DNA of 64,000 nt from the NCBI GenBank assembly GCA_029569255.1, contig JAKQUO010000014.1:1-64000 (forward strand), in the 5' to 3' direction. Below, one piece after another: positions 48,007 through 56,317 of the stretch. Below the pieces are notes generated by a model that made no database searches, was not told the DNA's origin, and saw nothing but the letters and a program-made list of their open reading frames with translations. The stretch comes from Acidobacteriota bacterium. GTDB taxonomy: Bacteria > Acidobacteriota > Aminicenantia > Aminicenantales > Saccharicenantaceae. Numbering within the stretch: position 1 is the first letter of the stretch; every line of letters starts with the position of its first letter. Both the position numbers and the translations under genes were made by a program.

Positions 48007-49698
48007 TCAAACCCTCAGGTCTTCGACGGACAGGCTCGTCCGGACCTCGCCCATGTACTCGTCCCGGGCCAGCGAGAAGGCCAGCGCGGCCCGGCCGCCG
48101 CGGCGCAGGGCGTGCCGCCAGTCGGCCTTGCCCCAGCCGAGGGCGTCCAGGACCCGGCCGTCCTGGCGGGCCGGGAACTTCACGTGCTTGCCCTTCAGGA
48201 CCCGGGGCTCTCCGGCGACCTCGACGCCCTCGGCGACGAACAGGGGCTTGGGGTTGCCGACGCCGAAGGGCGCCAGCCGGGCGTAGACGTCGAGGAAGCG
48301 GTCGTCGATCTCGGCGAAGCCGAGCGGCCCGTCGATCCGGACCTTGCGGGTCAGGTCGTCCCCGGAGATGCGGGCCTCGGCCAGCAGGTTCAGGTCCGCC
48401 CGGAAGGCGGGCATGCCGTCGACGGGCAGGGTGCAGCCCACGGCCAGCCTGTGCCCGCCGTAGCTGCGGAAATGGCCCCGGCAGGCGTCGAGGAGGTCGA
48501 TGAGCGGCACTTCGGAGACGCTCCGGCCGGAGCCGACGGCCTTGCCGTCGTCGTAGGCGAACAGGATGACGGGCCGGTGGAAGCGGTCCTTGAGCTTGGA
48601 GGCGACGATGCCGATGACGCCCCGGTGCCATTCGGCCGAGCCCAGGACGAGGCACTTGTATTTCCGGTCGAGGCCGCGGCTCTCGACCCGCTCGCAGGCC
48701 TCGGCGAAGATGCGCTCCTCGGTCCTCTGGCGCCGGGAGTTGAGGTCGTCGAGCTTCCGGACGAGGTCCGCCGTCTCGGCCGCGTCCTCGGAGAAGAACA
48801 GCCGGACGGCGAGGTCGGTCATGCCCATCCGGCCCGCGGCGTTGATGCGCGGCCCGATGCGGAAGCCCAGGTCGCCCTCGGAGATGTCGCGGCGGCCGAG
48901 CCCGCAGGCCTCGATGAGGCCCCGCAGGCCGGGGTTGGCGACCTCGCGCAGGCCCTTGAGGCCGTGCTTGACGAACAGCCGGTTCTCGCCCTTGAGCTCG
49001 GCCACGTCGGCCACGGTCCCGATGGCGACGAGCTTCATGTAGTGGGGCAGGCCGGCGCCCCTCCCGGCCCGCTCGAGCAGGGCCTGGATGAGCTTGAAGA
49101 CGACGCCGACGCCGGCCAGGCCGCGGTCCGGGTAGCCCGCGTCGGCCCGCACGGGGTCGAGGACGGCCACGGCGTCGGGCAGGGCCTCGCCGGGCCGGTG
49201 GTGGTCGGTGACGACGACGTCGATGCCCTTCTCCCGGGCCCCGGCCGTGAACTCGACGGCCTTGACGCCGCAGTCGACGCTGATGACGAGCGAGGCGCCC
49301 CGCTCGACCGGGACGCGGACGTGCTCGGCCTTGATGCCGTAGCCCTCGGTCAGGCGCTCCGGGATGAAGTGGTCGACGTCGGCGCCCAGGGAGGTCAGGG
49401 CCTTCTTCAGCATGACCGTCGACAGGACGCCGTCGACGTCGTAGTCGCCGAAGACGAGGATCTTCTCGCGCCGCTCGATCGCCGCCGCGACGCGCTCGAC
49501 GGCCCGGTCCATGTCTTTCATCAGATAGGGGTCGTGGAGGCCCTCGAGCCCGCCGTGGAGGAAGGCCCGGGCCGCGTCCGGGGTCAGGACCTTGCGGTTG
49601 ACGAGCACCCGGGCGATGGCCGGCGGGATGGCCAGGGCCGCGGCCAGGGCGTCCGCCTCGGGGCGCGGCGGGCTGACGACCCAGGCGGCGGCGTTCAT
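48007..49698 (-). CDS. recJ: Single-stranded-DNA exonuclease RecJ
   Basis: RecJ degrades single-stranded DNA 5' to 3' in recombination and repair. I start at ATG 49698 (MNAAAWVVSPPRPEA), because it follows GAGGGG and a promoter. The 563-residue product has the DHH-family motifs KILVFGDYDVDGVLSTVML, SVDCGVKAV and VVTDHHRPGEALPDAVAVLD, the DHHA1 nucleic-acid region (SYGGHRLAVGCTLP) and GRINA-like GPRINAAGRMG. Its stop lies four bases from the lptCA start. Confidence 0.95.
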   Translation of the reverse strand: MNAAAWVVSPPRPEADALAAALAIPPAIARVLVNRKVLTPDAARAFLHGGLEGLHDPYLMKDMDRAVERVAAAIERREKILVFGDYDVDGVLSTVMLKKALTSLGADVDHFIPERLTEGYGIKAEHVRVPVERGASLVISVDCGVKAVEFTAGAREKGIDVVVTDHHRPGEALPDAVAVLDPVRADAGYPDRGLAGVGVVFKLIQALLERAGRGAGLPHYMKLVAIGTVADVAELKGENRLFVKHGLKGLREVANPGLRGLIEACGLGRRDISEGDLGFRIGPRINAAGRMGMTDLAVRLFFSEDAAETADLVRKLDDLNSRRQRTEERIFAEACERVESRGLDRKYKCLVLGSAEWHRGVIGIVASKLKDRFHRPVILFAYDDGKAVGSGRSVSEVPLIDLLDACRGHFRSYGGHRLAVGCTLPVDGMPAFRADLNLLAEARISGDDLTRKVRIDGPLGFAEIDDRFLDVYARLAPFGVGNPKPLFVAEGVEVAGEPRVLKGKHVKFPARQDGRVLDALGWGKADWRHALRRGGRAALAFSLARDEYMGEVRTSLSVEDLRV

Positions 49699-49708
49699 GG
49701 CGCCCCTC

Positions 49709-49737
49709 ACTCTAGCATAGAAGGGGACCCGGCTCAA
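49709..49737 (-). promoter_or_regulatory. recJ promoter, almost leaderless
   Basis: TTGAGC (49732-49737), 17-bp spacer, TAGAGT (49709-49714), all on the minus strand. Ten bases separate the -10 box from the ATG at 49698. This promoter heads the block of minus-strand genes down to ptsI. Confidence 0.6.
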
Positions 49738-49757
49738 CCGCGGCTCAACCGCGGCCA

Positions 49758-49786
49758 TTGACAATTAAACCTCTGAAAAATAAAAT
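49758..49786 (+). promoter_or_regulatory. ftsY promoter, almost leaderless
   Basis: Perfect TTGACA (49758-49763), 17-bp spacer, TAAAAT (49781-49786), and the ATG at 49796 only nine bases later. It is back to back with the recJ promoter. Confidence 0.68.
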
Positions 49787-49795
49787 GTTAAGGCC

Positions 49796-50680
49796 ATGAT
49801 CGGACGCCTGAGGCTGAAGCTGGCCCGGACCCGCGAGGCCTTCCGCCGGGTCGAGGGCCTCTTCCGCTCCGGCAAGCGGCGCGACGAGATCCTCGACGGC
49901 CTCGAGGAGGCCCTCCTCCTGGCCGACGTCGGGGTCACGGCCTCGGGCCGGGTCCTCGAGGCCCTCCGGGCCGGCACCCGCAAGGACGCCGGCGAGGCCG
50001 AGCTCGAGCGCGCCCTCAAGGCCGAGCTCGAGCGCCTCCTCACGCCCGGGCCCGACGGCCGGCCCGCCGCCCCGGCGGCCATCCTCATGGTCGGCGCCAA
50101 CGGCGGCGGCAAGACGACCTCGGCGGCCAAGCTGGCCGCGAAGTTCAAGGGCGAGGGGAAGGCCGTCGTCCTGGCCGCGGCCGACACGTTCCGGGCCGCC
50201 GCCCAGGAGCAGCTGGCCGTGTGGGGCGAGCGCCTGGGCGTCCCCGTCTTCAAGGGCTCCTACGGGGCCGACCCGGCCGCCGTCGTCTTCGACGCCGTCC
50301 GGGCCTTCAAGGCCCGGCGCGGCGACGTCCTCATCGTCGACACGGCCGGCCGCGTCCACACCAACACGAACCTCATGAACGAGCTCGAAAAGGTCCGCCG
50401 CGTCGCCGTCCGCGAGCTCGCCGGGGCCCGGGTCGAGTCGTTCCTCGTCCTCGACGCCACGGTCGGGCAGAACGCCGTCCTCCAGGCCCGCGAGTTCCTC
50501 AGGTTCTCGGGCCTCGGCGGCGTCGTCCTGACCAAGCTCGACGGCACGGCCAAGGGCGGGGCGGCCGTGGCCGTCGCCGCCGAGCTCGGCCTGCCCATCA
50601 AGTACATCGGCGTCGGCGAGGCCGAGGACGACCTCGTCGAGTTCTCGCCGCATGACTTCGTCGAGGCCCTGCTCTCATGA
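49796..50680 (+). CDS. ftsY: Signal recognition particle receptor FtsY
   Basis: FtsY docks ribosome-SRP complexes at the membrane. The 294-residue protein is the NG core without the long acidic A domain of E. coli. The N domain is followed by the G domain with GANGGGKTTSAAKLA, ADTFRAAAQEQLAVWG, LIVDTAGRVHTNTNLMNEL, DATVGQNA and VVLTKLDGTAKGG. It is followed by ribD with an ATGA overlap. Confidence 0.95.
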   Translation: MIGRLRLKLARTREAFRRVEGLFRSGKRRDEILDGLEEALLLADVGVTASGRVLEALRAGTRKDAGEAELERALKAELERLLTPGPDGRPAAPAAILMVGANGGGKTTSAAKLAAKFKGEGKAVVLAAADTFRAAAQEQLAVWGERLGVPVFKGSYGADPAAVVFDAVRAFKARRGDVLIVDTAGRVHTNTNLMNELEKVRRVAVRELAGARVESFLVLDATVGQNAVLQAREFLRFSGLGGVVLTKLDGTAKGGAAVAVAAELGLPIKYIGVGEAEDDLVEFSPHDFVEALLS

Positions 50681-51777
50681 CCGGCCCCGGCGACCGCGCC
50701 TGGATGGAGATGGCCTACGGCCTGGCCGCGAAGGGCCGCGGCCGGACGAGCCCCAACCCGCTCGTCGGCGCGGTCGTCGTCCGCGGCGGCGCCGTCGCCG
50801 GGACCGGCTATCACGAGCGGGCCGGCGGCCCGCACGCCGAGGTCGTCGCCCTCGGCCGGGCCGGGCGCCGGGCCAAGGGCGCGACGCTCTACCTGACCCT
50901 CGAGCCCTGCGTCCACTGGGGCCGGACGCCGCCCTGCGCCGACGCGGTCCTGGCCGCCGGCCTCGGCCGGGTCGTCATTTCGGCCCTCGACCCGAACCCG
51001 CTCGTCGACGGCCGGGGCGTCCGGCGTCTCGAGCGGGCCGGCCTCCGCGTCTCGACCGGCCTCCTGGCCGAGCGGAACGCCGTCCTCAACGAGGCGCCCA
51101 TCAAGCACATCACCCGCCGGGTCCCCTTCGTCACGCTCAAGGCGGCCCTGACCGCCGACGGCAAGATCGCCTGCCGGACCGGCGACGCGCGCTGGATCTC
51201 CGGTCCGGCGACGCGCGACTACGTCCACCTCCTGCGCGGCGAGCAGGACGCGATCATGATCGGCGCGGGGACGCTCCTCGCCGACGACCCGCTGCTGACG
51301 GTCCGCCACCCGCTCTGGCCCGGGAAGAAGGCCGTCCGCGTCGTCCTCGACGGCCGGCTCCGCTTCCCGCCCGGGGCCCGGATGCTGGCAGCCCGCGGCG
51401 GCGGGCCCGTCCTCGTCTTCGCCGGCCGCGGCGCGCCCCGCGACAATGCCCGCGCCCTCAAGGGCCGCGGGGCCGAGGTCGTCCTCCCGCCCGAAGGCTC
51501 GGCCGCCTGGACGCTCGACCTCGTCCTGGCCGAGCTCGGCCGGCGCCAGGTCGCCGCCCTGCTCGTCGAGGGCGGCGGACGCCTGTTCACCTCCTTCGTC
51601 GAAGCGGGGCTGGCCGACAAGGCCGTCCTGACGATCGCGCCCCGCCTCGTCGGCGGCGCCGCGGCGCCCGGCCTCCTCGGCGGCGAGGGCGCCGCGAGCG
51701 TCGCCTCGGCCTGGCCCCTCCGCCGGGCCCGGACCTTCGCCCTCGGCGAAGACATCGTCCTGGAAGGATACCTTTGA
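50677..51777 (+). CDS. ribD: Bifunctional riboflavin deaminase/reductase RibD
   Basis: RibD performs the second and third steps of riboflavin synthesis. The 366-residue product has the deaminase zinc motifs AGGPHAEVVAL and LEPCVHWGRTPPCADAV (about 50-90) and a C-terminal reductase domain (about 150-366, VTLKAALTADGKIACRTGDA, LLVEGGGRLFTSFVEAGLAD). The gene overlaps ftsY by four bases and ribE by one base (TGATG). No FMN riboswitch can fit upstream. Confidence 0.95.
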   Translation: MTGPGDRAWMEMAYGLAAKGRGRTSPNPLVGAVVVRGGAVAGTGYHERAGGPHAEVVALGRAGRRAKGATLYLTLEPCVHWGRTPPCADAVLAAGLGRVVISALDPNPLVDGRGVRRLERAGLRVSTGLLAERNAVLNEAPIKHITRRVPFVTLKAALTADGKIACRTGDARWISGPATRDYVHLLRGEQDAIMIGAGTLLADDPLLTVRHPLWPGKKAVRVVLDGRLRFPPGARMLAARGGGPVLVFAGRGAPRDNARALKGRGAEVVLPPEGSAAWTLDLVLAELGRRQVAALLVEGGGRLFTSFVEAGLADKAVLTIAPRLVGGAAAPGLLGGEGAASVASAWPLRRARTFALGEDIVLEGYL

Positions 51778-52373
51778 TGTTCACGGGCATCATCGCGGGC
51801 CGCGGCGTCTTCCGCGGCTACCGCCGGGGCCGGACGGCGCTTCTCGTCGAGGCCCCGGCCCTCGCGGCCGATCTGTCCCCCGGCGACAGCCTGGCCGTCG
51901 ACGGCGTCTGCCTGACCGTCGCCGCCAAGGAGCGGGCGGGGGTCCTGTTCGACCTGTCGCGGGAGACGCTCGAGCGGACGACCCTCGGCGCCCTCGGGCC
52001 CGGCGCCGTCCTCAACCTCGAGCCGGCCCTGACGCTCCAAACGCCGCTCGGCGGGCACCTGGTCAGCGGCCACGTCGACGCCGTCGGCCGGGTCCTAAGG
52101 GCCTCCGCCCGGCCGCCGGGCAAGCGCCTGGCCGTGGCCTTCCCGGCCGCCCTCCGCCCCTATCTCGTCCCGAAGGGCTCGGTCGCCGTGTCCGGGGTCA
52201 GCCTGACCGTCGCCGCCCTCGGCCCGTCCTCGTTCGAGGCCGAGCTCGTCCCGCTGACGCTCGAGGCGACCAACCTCGGCCTCCTCCGGGCCGGGTCGAA
52301 TGTCAACCTCGAGTGTGACATGATCGGGAAATACGTGTATAATCAACTGTCCCAAGTACGGAAGACGGGCTGA
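51777..52373 (+). CDS. ribE: Riboflavin synthase alpha chain
   Basis: The 198-residue enzyme (ATG 51777) condenses two lumazine molecules to riboflavin. It begins [18 protein letters not shown]. Two similar lumazine-binding barrels are visible: [14 protein letters not shown] with [15 protein letters not shown], and [15 protein letters not shown] with [17 protein letters not shown]. It is coupled to ribD and precedes ribBA. A ribH gene (lumazine synthase) is not next to it. Confidence 0.95.
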   Translation: MFTGIIAGRGVFRGYRRGRTALLVEAPALAADLSPGDSLAVDGVCLTVAAKERAGVLFDLSRETLERTTLGALGPGAVLNLEPALTLQTPLGGHLVSGHVDAVGRVLRASARPPGKRLAVAFPAALRPYLVPKGSVAVSGVSLTVAALGPSSFEAELVPLTLEATNLGLLRAGSNVNLECDMIGKYVYNQLSQVRKTG

Positions 52374-52393
52374 GAGAGGCCCGCGAAAGCCCC

Positions 52394-53611
52394 ATGGACG
52401 AAAAGAGCGCGACCGTTCCCGTCGAGACCGCCGTCGAGGCCGTCCGGGCCGGGCGGATGATCATCATCGTCGACGACGAGGACCGCGAGAACGAGGGCGA
52501 CCTCATGGTCGCGGCCGAGAAGGCCACGCCCGAGACCATCAACTTCATGGCCCGCCACGGCCGCGGCCTCATCTGCCTGCCCCTGACCCGCGAGCGGCTG
52601 GAGGAGCTCCGGCTGCCGCTCATGGTCAACGAGAACACGGCCCGGTTCCAGACGGCCTTCACCGTCTCGATCGACGCCAAGCACGGCGTCACGACCGGCA
52701 TCTCGGCCCACGACCGGGCCCGGACCGTCCTGGCCGCGGTCGACCCGGCGACGAGGCCGGACGACCTGGCCCGGCCCGGGCACGTCTTCCCGCTCCAGGC
52801 CGCCGCCGGCGGGGTCCTGTCGCGGGCCGGCCAGACCGAGGCCGCCGTGGACCTGGCCCGCATGGCCGGGCTCATCCCCGCCGGCGTCATCTGCGAGATC
52901 ATGAACGAGGACGGCACGATGGCCCGCCGGCCCCAGCTCGAGGAGATGGGCCGCCGCTTCGGGATCCCCATCCTGACCATCGCCGACCTCATCCGCCACC
53001 GCATGCGCCACGAGACCTTCGTCCGCAAGATCGAGGAGACGGACCTGCCGACGGCGCACGGCCGTTTCCGCGTCCACGTCTACGAGGACACGATCCGGGG
53101 CGACCACCACGTCGCCCTGGTCAAGGGCGAGGTCGGCGGCGGCGACCCGGTCCTCGTCCGGGCCCACTCGCAGTGCCTGACCGGCGACACCTTCGGCTCG
53201 GTCCGCTGCGACTGCGGCGACCAGCTCCGCCTGTCGATGGAGATGATCGAGAAGGAGGGCCGGGGCGTCGTCCTGTACATCCTGAACCACGAGGGCCGGG
53301 GCATCGGCCTGGTCAACAAGATCCGGGCCTACGCCCTCCAGGACCAGGGCGCGGACACGGTCGAGGCCAACCGCAGGCTGGGCTTCCTGCCCGACCAGCG
53401 CGACTACGGCATCGGCGCCCAGATCCTCGTCGCCCTCGGCGTCCGCCGCCTCCGCCTCATCACCAACAACCCCCGGAAGTTCGTCGGCCTGACCGGCTAC
53501 GGCCTGGAGATCGTCGAGCGCGTCGCGATCGAGGTCCCGCCGAACGCCTGCAACCTCCGCTACCTCAAGACCAAGAAAGAGAAGATGGGGCACATCCTGG
53601 ACCTGGTCTGA
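52394..53611 (+). CDS. ribBA: Bifunctional RibBA (DHBP synthase / GTP cyclohydrolase II)
   Basis: RibBA makes both starting compounds of riboflavin synthesis. The 405-residue product has the DHBP synthase half (about 10-205, [41 protein letters not shown]) and the GTP cyclohydrolase II half (about 215-405, [20 protein letters not shown] with its zinc cysteines, [14 protein letters not shown]). Both halves look complete. It ends the ftsY-rib operon together with a HEAT-repeat gene. Confidence 0.96.
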   Translation: MDEKSATVPVETAVEAVRAGRMIIIVDDEDRENEGDLMVAAEKATPETINFMARHGRGLICLPLTRERLEELRLPLMVNENTARFQTAFTVSIDAKHGVTTGISAHDRARTVLAAVDPATRPDDLARPGHVFPLQAAAGGVLSRAGQTEAAVDLARMAGLIPAGVICEIMNEDGTMARRPQLEEMGRRFGIPILTIADLIRHRMRHETFVRKIEETDLPTAHGRFRVHVYEDTIRGDHHVALVKGEVGGGDPVLVRAHSQCLTGDTFGSVRCDCGDQLRLSMEMIEKEGRGVVLYILNHEGRGIGLVNKIRAYALQDQGADTVEANRRLGFLPDQRDYGIGAQILVALGVRRLRLITNNPRKFVGLTGYGLEIVERVAIEVPPNACNLRYLKTKKEKMGHILDLV

Positions 53612-53613
53612 GG

Positions 53614-54129
53614 ATGGAAGGGCGCCGTTCCCCCGAAGCCGCGGGCCTGTCGCCCGTCTGCGCCGCGTTCGCGCTGAAGCTCGGCCGGACCCCCGACCGC
53701 GCGGCCCGGCGGCGCATCCTGGCCGCCTGCGCCAAGGTCGACCGGCCCTGGGTCGAAGAGCTGATGTGGGAGGCGCTGGCCGACCCCAGCGAGGCCGTCC
53801 GGGCCTTCGCGGCCGCGGAGCTCGGCCGGCGCCCGTCGCTCCGGCTCGATCTCGCCGCCCGTCGGCTCCGCCTGCCGCCCTGGTTCGCCCGCAGCGCGGC
53901 CCTGGGGATCGTCGGGGCCAAGCGGGCCGCGGCGGCCGGCCCGGAGGTCGCGCGGGCCGCCGGCGACGCCAACGCCGACGTCCGCCGGGCCGCGGCCCGG
54001 GCCCTCGGCGAGCTCGGGGGCGAGGAAGCGCTCCGCGTCCTGGTCCGGCTGAAGAAGGACCCCAACCCCTACGTCAGGGCGGCGGCCGAGGCCGCCATCG
54101 GGAAGACGAGCGGCGTCCGCTTCATCTGA
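53614..54129 (+). CDS. HEAT-repeat protein of unknown role
   Basis: The 171-residue product starts at ATG 53614, overlapping-close to the ribBA stop with AGG just before it. It consists of helical repeats of HEAT type: AADPSEAVRAFAAAELGRR-like (seen as ALADPSEAVRAFAAAELGRR), DANADVRRAAARALGELGG and DPNPYVRAAAEAAIGK. Such repeats usually bind proteins. It ends six bases from the convergent Cys-rich peptide gene. Confidence 0.75.
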   Translation: MEGRRSPEAAGLSPVCAAFALKLGRTPDRAARRRILAACAKVDRPWVEELMWEALADPSEAVRAFAAAELGRRPSLRLDLAARRLRLPPWFARSAALGIVGAKRAAAAGPEVARAAGDANADVRRAAARALGELGGEEALRVLVRLKKDPNPYVRAAAEAAIGKTSGVRFI

Positions 54130-54135
54130 GCGGCG

Positions 54136-54318
54136 TCAGCTGGCGTAGCGGGTGTCGGAGCAGGCCTGGCAACAGAGGGGGTTCGAAGTGCAGTTGCTCT
54201 TGTGGTTGTAGGGCGCGACCGGAGGGGCGGTCGTGTGCTTGCAGTGGCACAGCAGCGTTTCCTCCGGACGCCCCTTGAAGAGGACGATGAGCTCCGGGGT
54301 CCGCCATTCCTTTTTCAT
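54136..54318 (-). CDS. Cys-rich peptide, candidate RiPP precursor
   Basis: A 60-residue peptide begins MKKEWRTPELIVLFKGRPEE and carries six cysteines at 24, 26, 43, 49, 50 and 53. Residues 1-23 look like a leader (Trp5, PEL at 8-10, PEE at 18-20, hydrophobic LL). The Cys-, Thr- and Asn-rich remainder looks like a modified core. It has a Shine-Dalgarno AGGAGG and its own promoter. It sits at the downstream end of three radical SAM genes, a PqqD-like gene and a protease gene. I do not recognise its family; precursor role is inferred from size, composition and position. Confidence 0.7.
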   Translation of the reverse strand: MKKEWRTPELIVLFKGRPEETLLCHCKHTTAPPVAPYNHKSNCTSNPLCCQACSDTRYAS

Positions 54319-54344
54319 GGCCTTCGGTCCTCCTAAAGCGCTTC

Positions 54345-54361
54345 CTTAAGAATATCTTAAG
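54345..54361. promoter_or_regulatory. 17-bp palindrome over the precursor -10 box (candidate operator)
   Basis: CTTAAGA-ATA-TCTTAAG is a perfect inverted repeat with a 3-base centre. It covers the -10 element TAAGAT of the peptide gene. The position is that of a repressor operator. Confidence 0.5.
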
Positions 54362-54382
54362 CCGGCCGGCCGGAAAAGTCAA
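54354..54382 (-). promoter_or_regulatory. Dedicated promoter of the Cys-rich peptide gene
   Basis: On the minus strand TTGACT (54377-54382) overlaps the stop codon of the upstream radical SAM gene. A 17-bp GC-rich spacer and TAAGAT (54354-54359) follow. It allows the peptide to be made in larger amount than the enzymes. Confidence 0.62.
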
Positions 54383-55506
54383 CCGTATTTCAGGCCCTCC
54401 GCCCGGGCCTCCGCGACCCGGCAGAACGCCTCGACGGGGGAATCGAGCTCGCCCGTCTCGAGATAGGCGTGGGCCGGGCACCAGAGGCAGAGGTTGACGA
54501 CGGGGCACTTGGCGCATTTCTCCAGGAACTCGGGCCGGTCGGAGGTCCGGGTCAGGCGCCGCGGCAGGAACTCGTTCCAGGCCTCGGCCAGGCCGCCCTT
54601 CCTGAGGTCGAACAGGAAATCGGGATGGTGGAGGGAGAGGCAGGGCCGGAAGAGCCCCTCCGGGCCGACGACGAAGCTCCGCTGGCCGACGCCGCAGCGG
54701 AAGATGTGGCGGCAGTCCGGGACCGGGGCGCCGCCGGGCGGCCCGGGCGCCGGGAGCTCGCCGCAGGCGTCCCGGAGCGCCCCGAAGCGCTCGGGGTCGC
54801 TCCGCTCCAGCCGGGCCACCTCCCGACCGCTGAGCCGCTCGGCCCGGATGAGGGCATTGCGGGCCTCGTCGCGGTCGAAGCGCAGGTGGAGGTGGGGATC
54901 GAAGCGGTAGTAGTCCTTGGTCCGGCGGCGGCAGAAGTCGCCGATGGCCGCGAGCTCGTGCTTGTTCGAGCGCAGGGCCATGGCCTTGAGGCGCAGGGGC
55001 AGGCCGGCGCCGAGGAGGCGGGCCAGGCCGCGCTGGAAGGCCTCGAACGAGCCCGGCGTCCGGGTCACCCGCTCGTAGGTCTCCCGGGTGTTGCCGTAGA
55101 CCGTCACCTCGATCTCCCGGGGCGGGAACTTCTTGAAGAAGCGGATGTGCTCGGCGGAGACGAGCGTCGCGTTGGTGAACAGCGACAGGACCAGGCCCTT
55201 GCCGGCGAGGGCCCGGTAGATGTCGAAGAAGTCCTTGCGGAGCAGCGGCTCACCGCCGGTGATGAGGCACCAGACGGCGCCGAGGTCCGCGGCCTCGCGG
55301 CCGATCCGGCCGATCTCCCCGGCGCCGAGCTCGCGCCGGCGGGCCTTCCGGTCCCCGGCCGGGAGGTTGATGTAGCAGTGGCGGCAGTCGAGGTTGCAGC
55401 GGGCCGTCACTTCGAGGTCGAAGCTGAAGACGGCCCGGCCGGCGGCCATCTTGTCCCAGAGCCCGAACTCGGCCAGGGGCCGGCGGGCGACGAACGGCCC
55501 GTTCAC
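54379..55506 (-). CDS. Radical SAM/SPASM protein, third of the cluster
   Basis: From GTG 55506 (MNGPFVARRPLAEFG), which overlaps the protease stop, the product is 375 residues. The radical SAM motif is CNLDCRHCYI (C-x3-C-x2-C) near residue 38, with ITGGEPLLR and LFTNATLVS. The C-terminal SPASM region has CRHIFRCGVGQRSFVVGPEG and CAKCPVVNLCLWCP with further Cys, room for two auxiliary iron-sulfur clusters. Such enzymes form thioether, C-C or other crosslinks in peptides. It lies directly upstream of the Cys-rich peptide gene. Confidence 0.88.
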   Translation of the reverse strand: MNGPFVARRPLAEFGLWDKMAAGRAVFSFDLEVTARCNLDCRHCYINLPAGDRKARRRELGAGEIGRIGREAADLGAVWCLITGGEPLLRKDFFDIYRALAGKGLVLSLFTNATLVSAEHIRFFKKFPPREIEVTVYGNTRETYERVTRTPGSFEAFQRGLARLLGAGLPLRLKAMALRSNKHELAAIGDFCRRRTKDYYRFDPHLHLRFDRDEARNALIRAERLSGREVARLERSDPERFGALRDACGELPAPGPPGGAPVPDCRHIFRCGVGQRSFVVGPEGLFRPCLSLHHPDFLFDLRKGGLAEAWNEFLPRRLTRTSDRPEFLEKCAKCPVVNLCLWCPAHAYLETGELDSPVEAFCRVAEARAEGLKYG

Positions 55507-56006
55507 GCGCCGCCTCCCCGCGCCGGCCGGCGGAGCGCCCGCCGCAGCCGGCGCGCCAGGCGGGTGTACCACGAGGTCCGCGACAGCCGGGCCGCGGCGG
55601 CGGCCAGGACGGCCGGGCCGGGCCGGCGCGGCCGGCCGCCGCGCTCGATCCCGACGACCAGGCCCAGGACCGCATCGGGGCCGACGGCCGGGTCGGCGCC
55701 GAGGGCGTTGTCGCCCTTGAGGACGAAGCGCCCGGCCGCGGCCTCGACGACCCGATGGACGCGCAGGCCGCCTGTCTCCGGATGGACGAAGGCGACGATG
55801 TCGCCCGGCCTCGGACCGCGGCCGGCGAAGGGGGCGACGGTGAGCACGTCGCCGTCGCGGATGGCCGGGAACATGCTCTCGCCCCGGGCCTCGAAGCGGA
55901 AGGGCCGGCCCTTCTCCAGGACCGCCCCCATCAGCCCGGCCAGGGGCCCGGCCGCGAGCGGCAGGCCGCCGCCCTGGTCGGCGCGGGGGCGGGGCGTTCT
56001 GGCCAT
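55503..56006 (-). CDS. Signal peptidase I-like (SipW/S26-type) protease
   Basis: The 167-residue protein has the catalytic Ser motif RGESMFPAIRDGDVL at about 43-57, GDIVAFVHPETGGLRVHRVV with a His in place of the bacterial Lys, and FVLKGDNALGADPAVGPDAV. The Ser-His arrangement is that of archaeal, ER and SipW signal peptidases. There is no clear membrane anchor at the N-terminus, only a C-terminal basic tail (RLARRLRRALRRPARGG). In this cluster it may cut the leader of the modified peptide (inference). It starts five bases after the PqqD-like gene. Confidence 0.8.
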   Translation of the reverse strand: MARTPRPRADQGGGLPLAAGPLAGLMGAVLEKGRPFRFEARGESMFPAIRDGDVLTVAPFAGRGPRPGDIVAFVHPETGGLRVHRVVEAAAGRFVLKGDNALGADPAVGPDAVLGLVVGIERGGRPRRPGPAVLAAAAARLSRTSWYTRLARRLRRALRRPARGGGA

Positions 56007-56011
56007 GGCGC

Positions 56012-56317
56012 TCAGCCGGCGGCGACGATCATCCTCCGGTCGAGGAGCTCCTGGGCGAGGCCGACGACGTCCGCCTCGACGGCGCCGGCCGGGGCGTCGT
56101 ATTCGTCCAGGAGCTCCCGGACGACGGCGGCCAGCGGCCTCGTTCCGTCGAGCCTGGCCCAGACGGCCCGGGCCGTCGCGTTGAGCGTGAACAGCTCGTC
56201 CTCGATGTCGCCGATCCCCGACGTCAGGGGCACGATGACGATCTCGCCCTCGATCTCCCGGACGACGACGTCCCCGGAAGGCCGGTAGGCCTTGCCGAGA
56301 TCGATCCTGTCGGTCAT
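56012..56317 (-). CDS. PqqD-like RiPP recognition element protein
   Basis: From ATG 56317 the product is 101 residues. It is a stand-alone PqqD fold: YRPSGDVVVREIEGEIVIVP, DIEDELFTLNATARAVWARL (the typical LNxTAxxVW motif), and PLAAVVRELLDEYDAPAGAV. PqqD-like proteins bind the leader of a precursor peptide and hand it to radical SAM enzymes. The start overlaps the stop of the second radical SAM gene (ATGA). Confidence 0.9.
   Translation of the reverse strand: MTDRIDLGKAYRPSGDVVVREIEGEIVIVPLTSGIGDIEDELFTLNATARAVWARLDGTRPLAAVVRELLDEYDAPAGAVEADVVGLAQELLDRRMIVAAG

Noticed and set aside
49796-53611. FMN riboswitch for the riboflavin genes
   Set aside because: ribD overlaps ftsY and the genes are tightly spaced; there is no leader long enough, and the gap before ribBA is only 20 bases.
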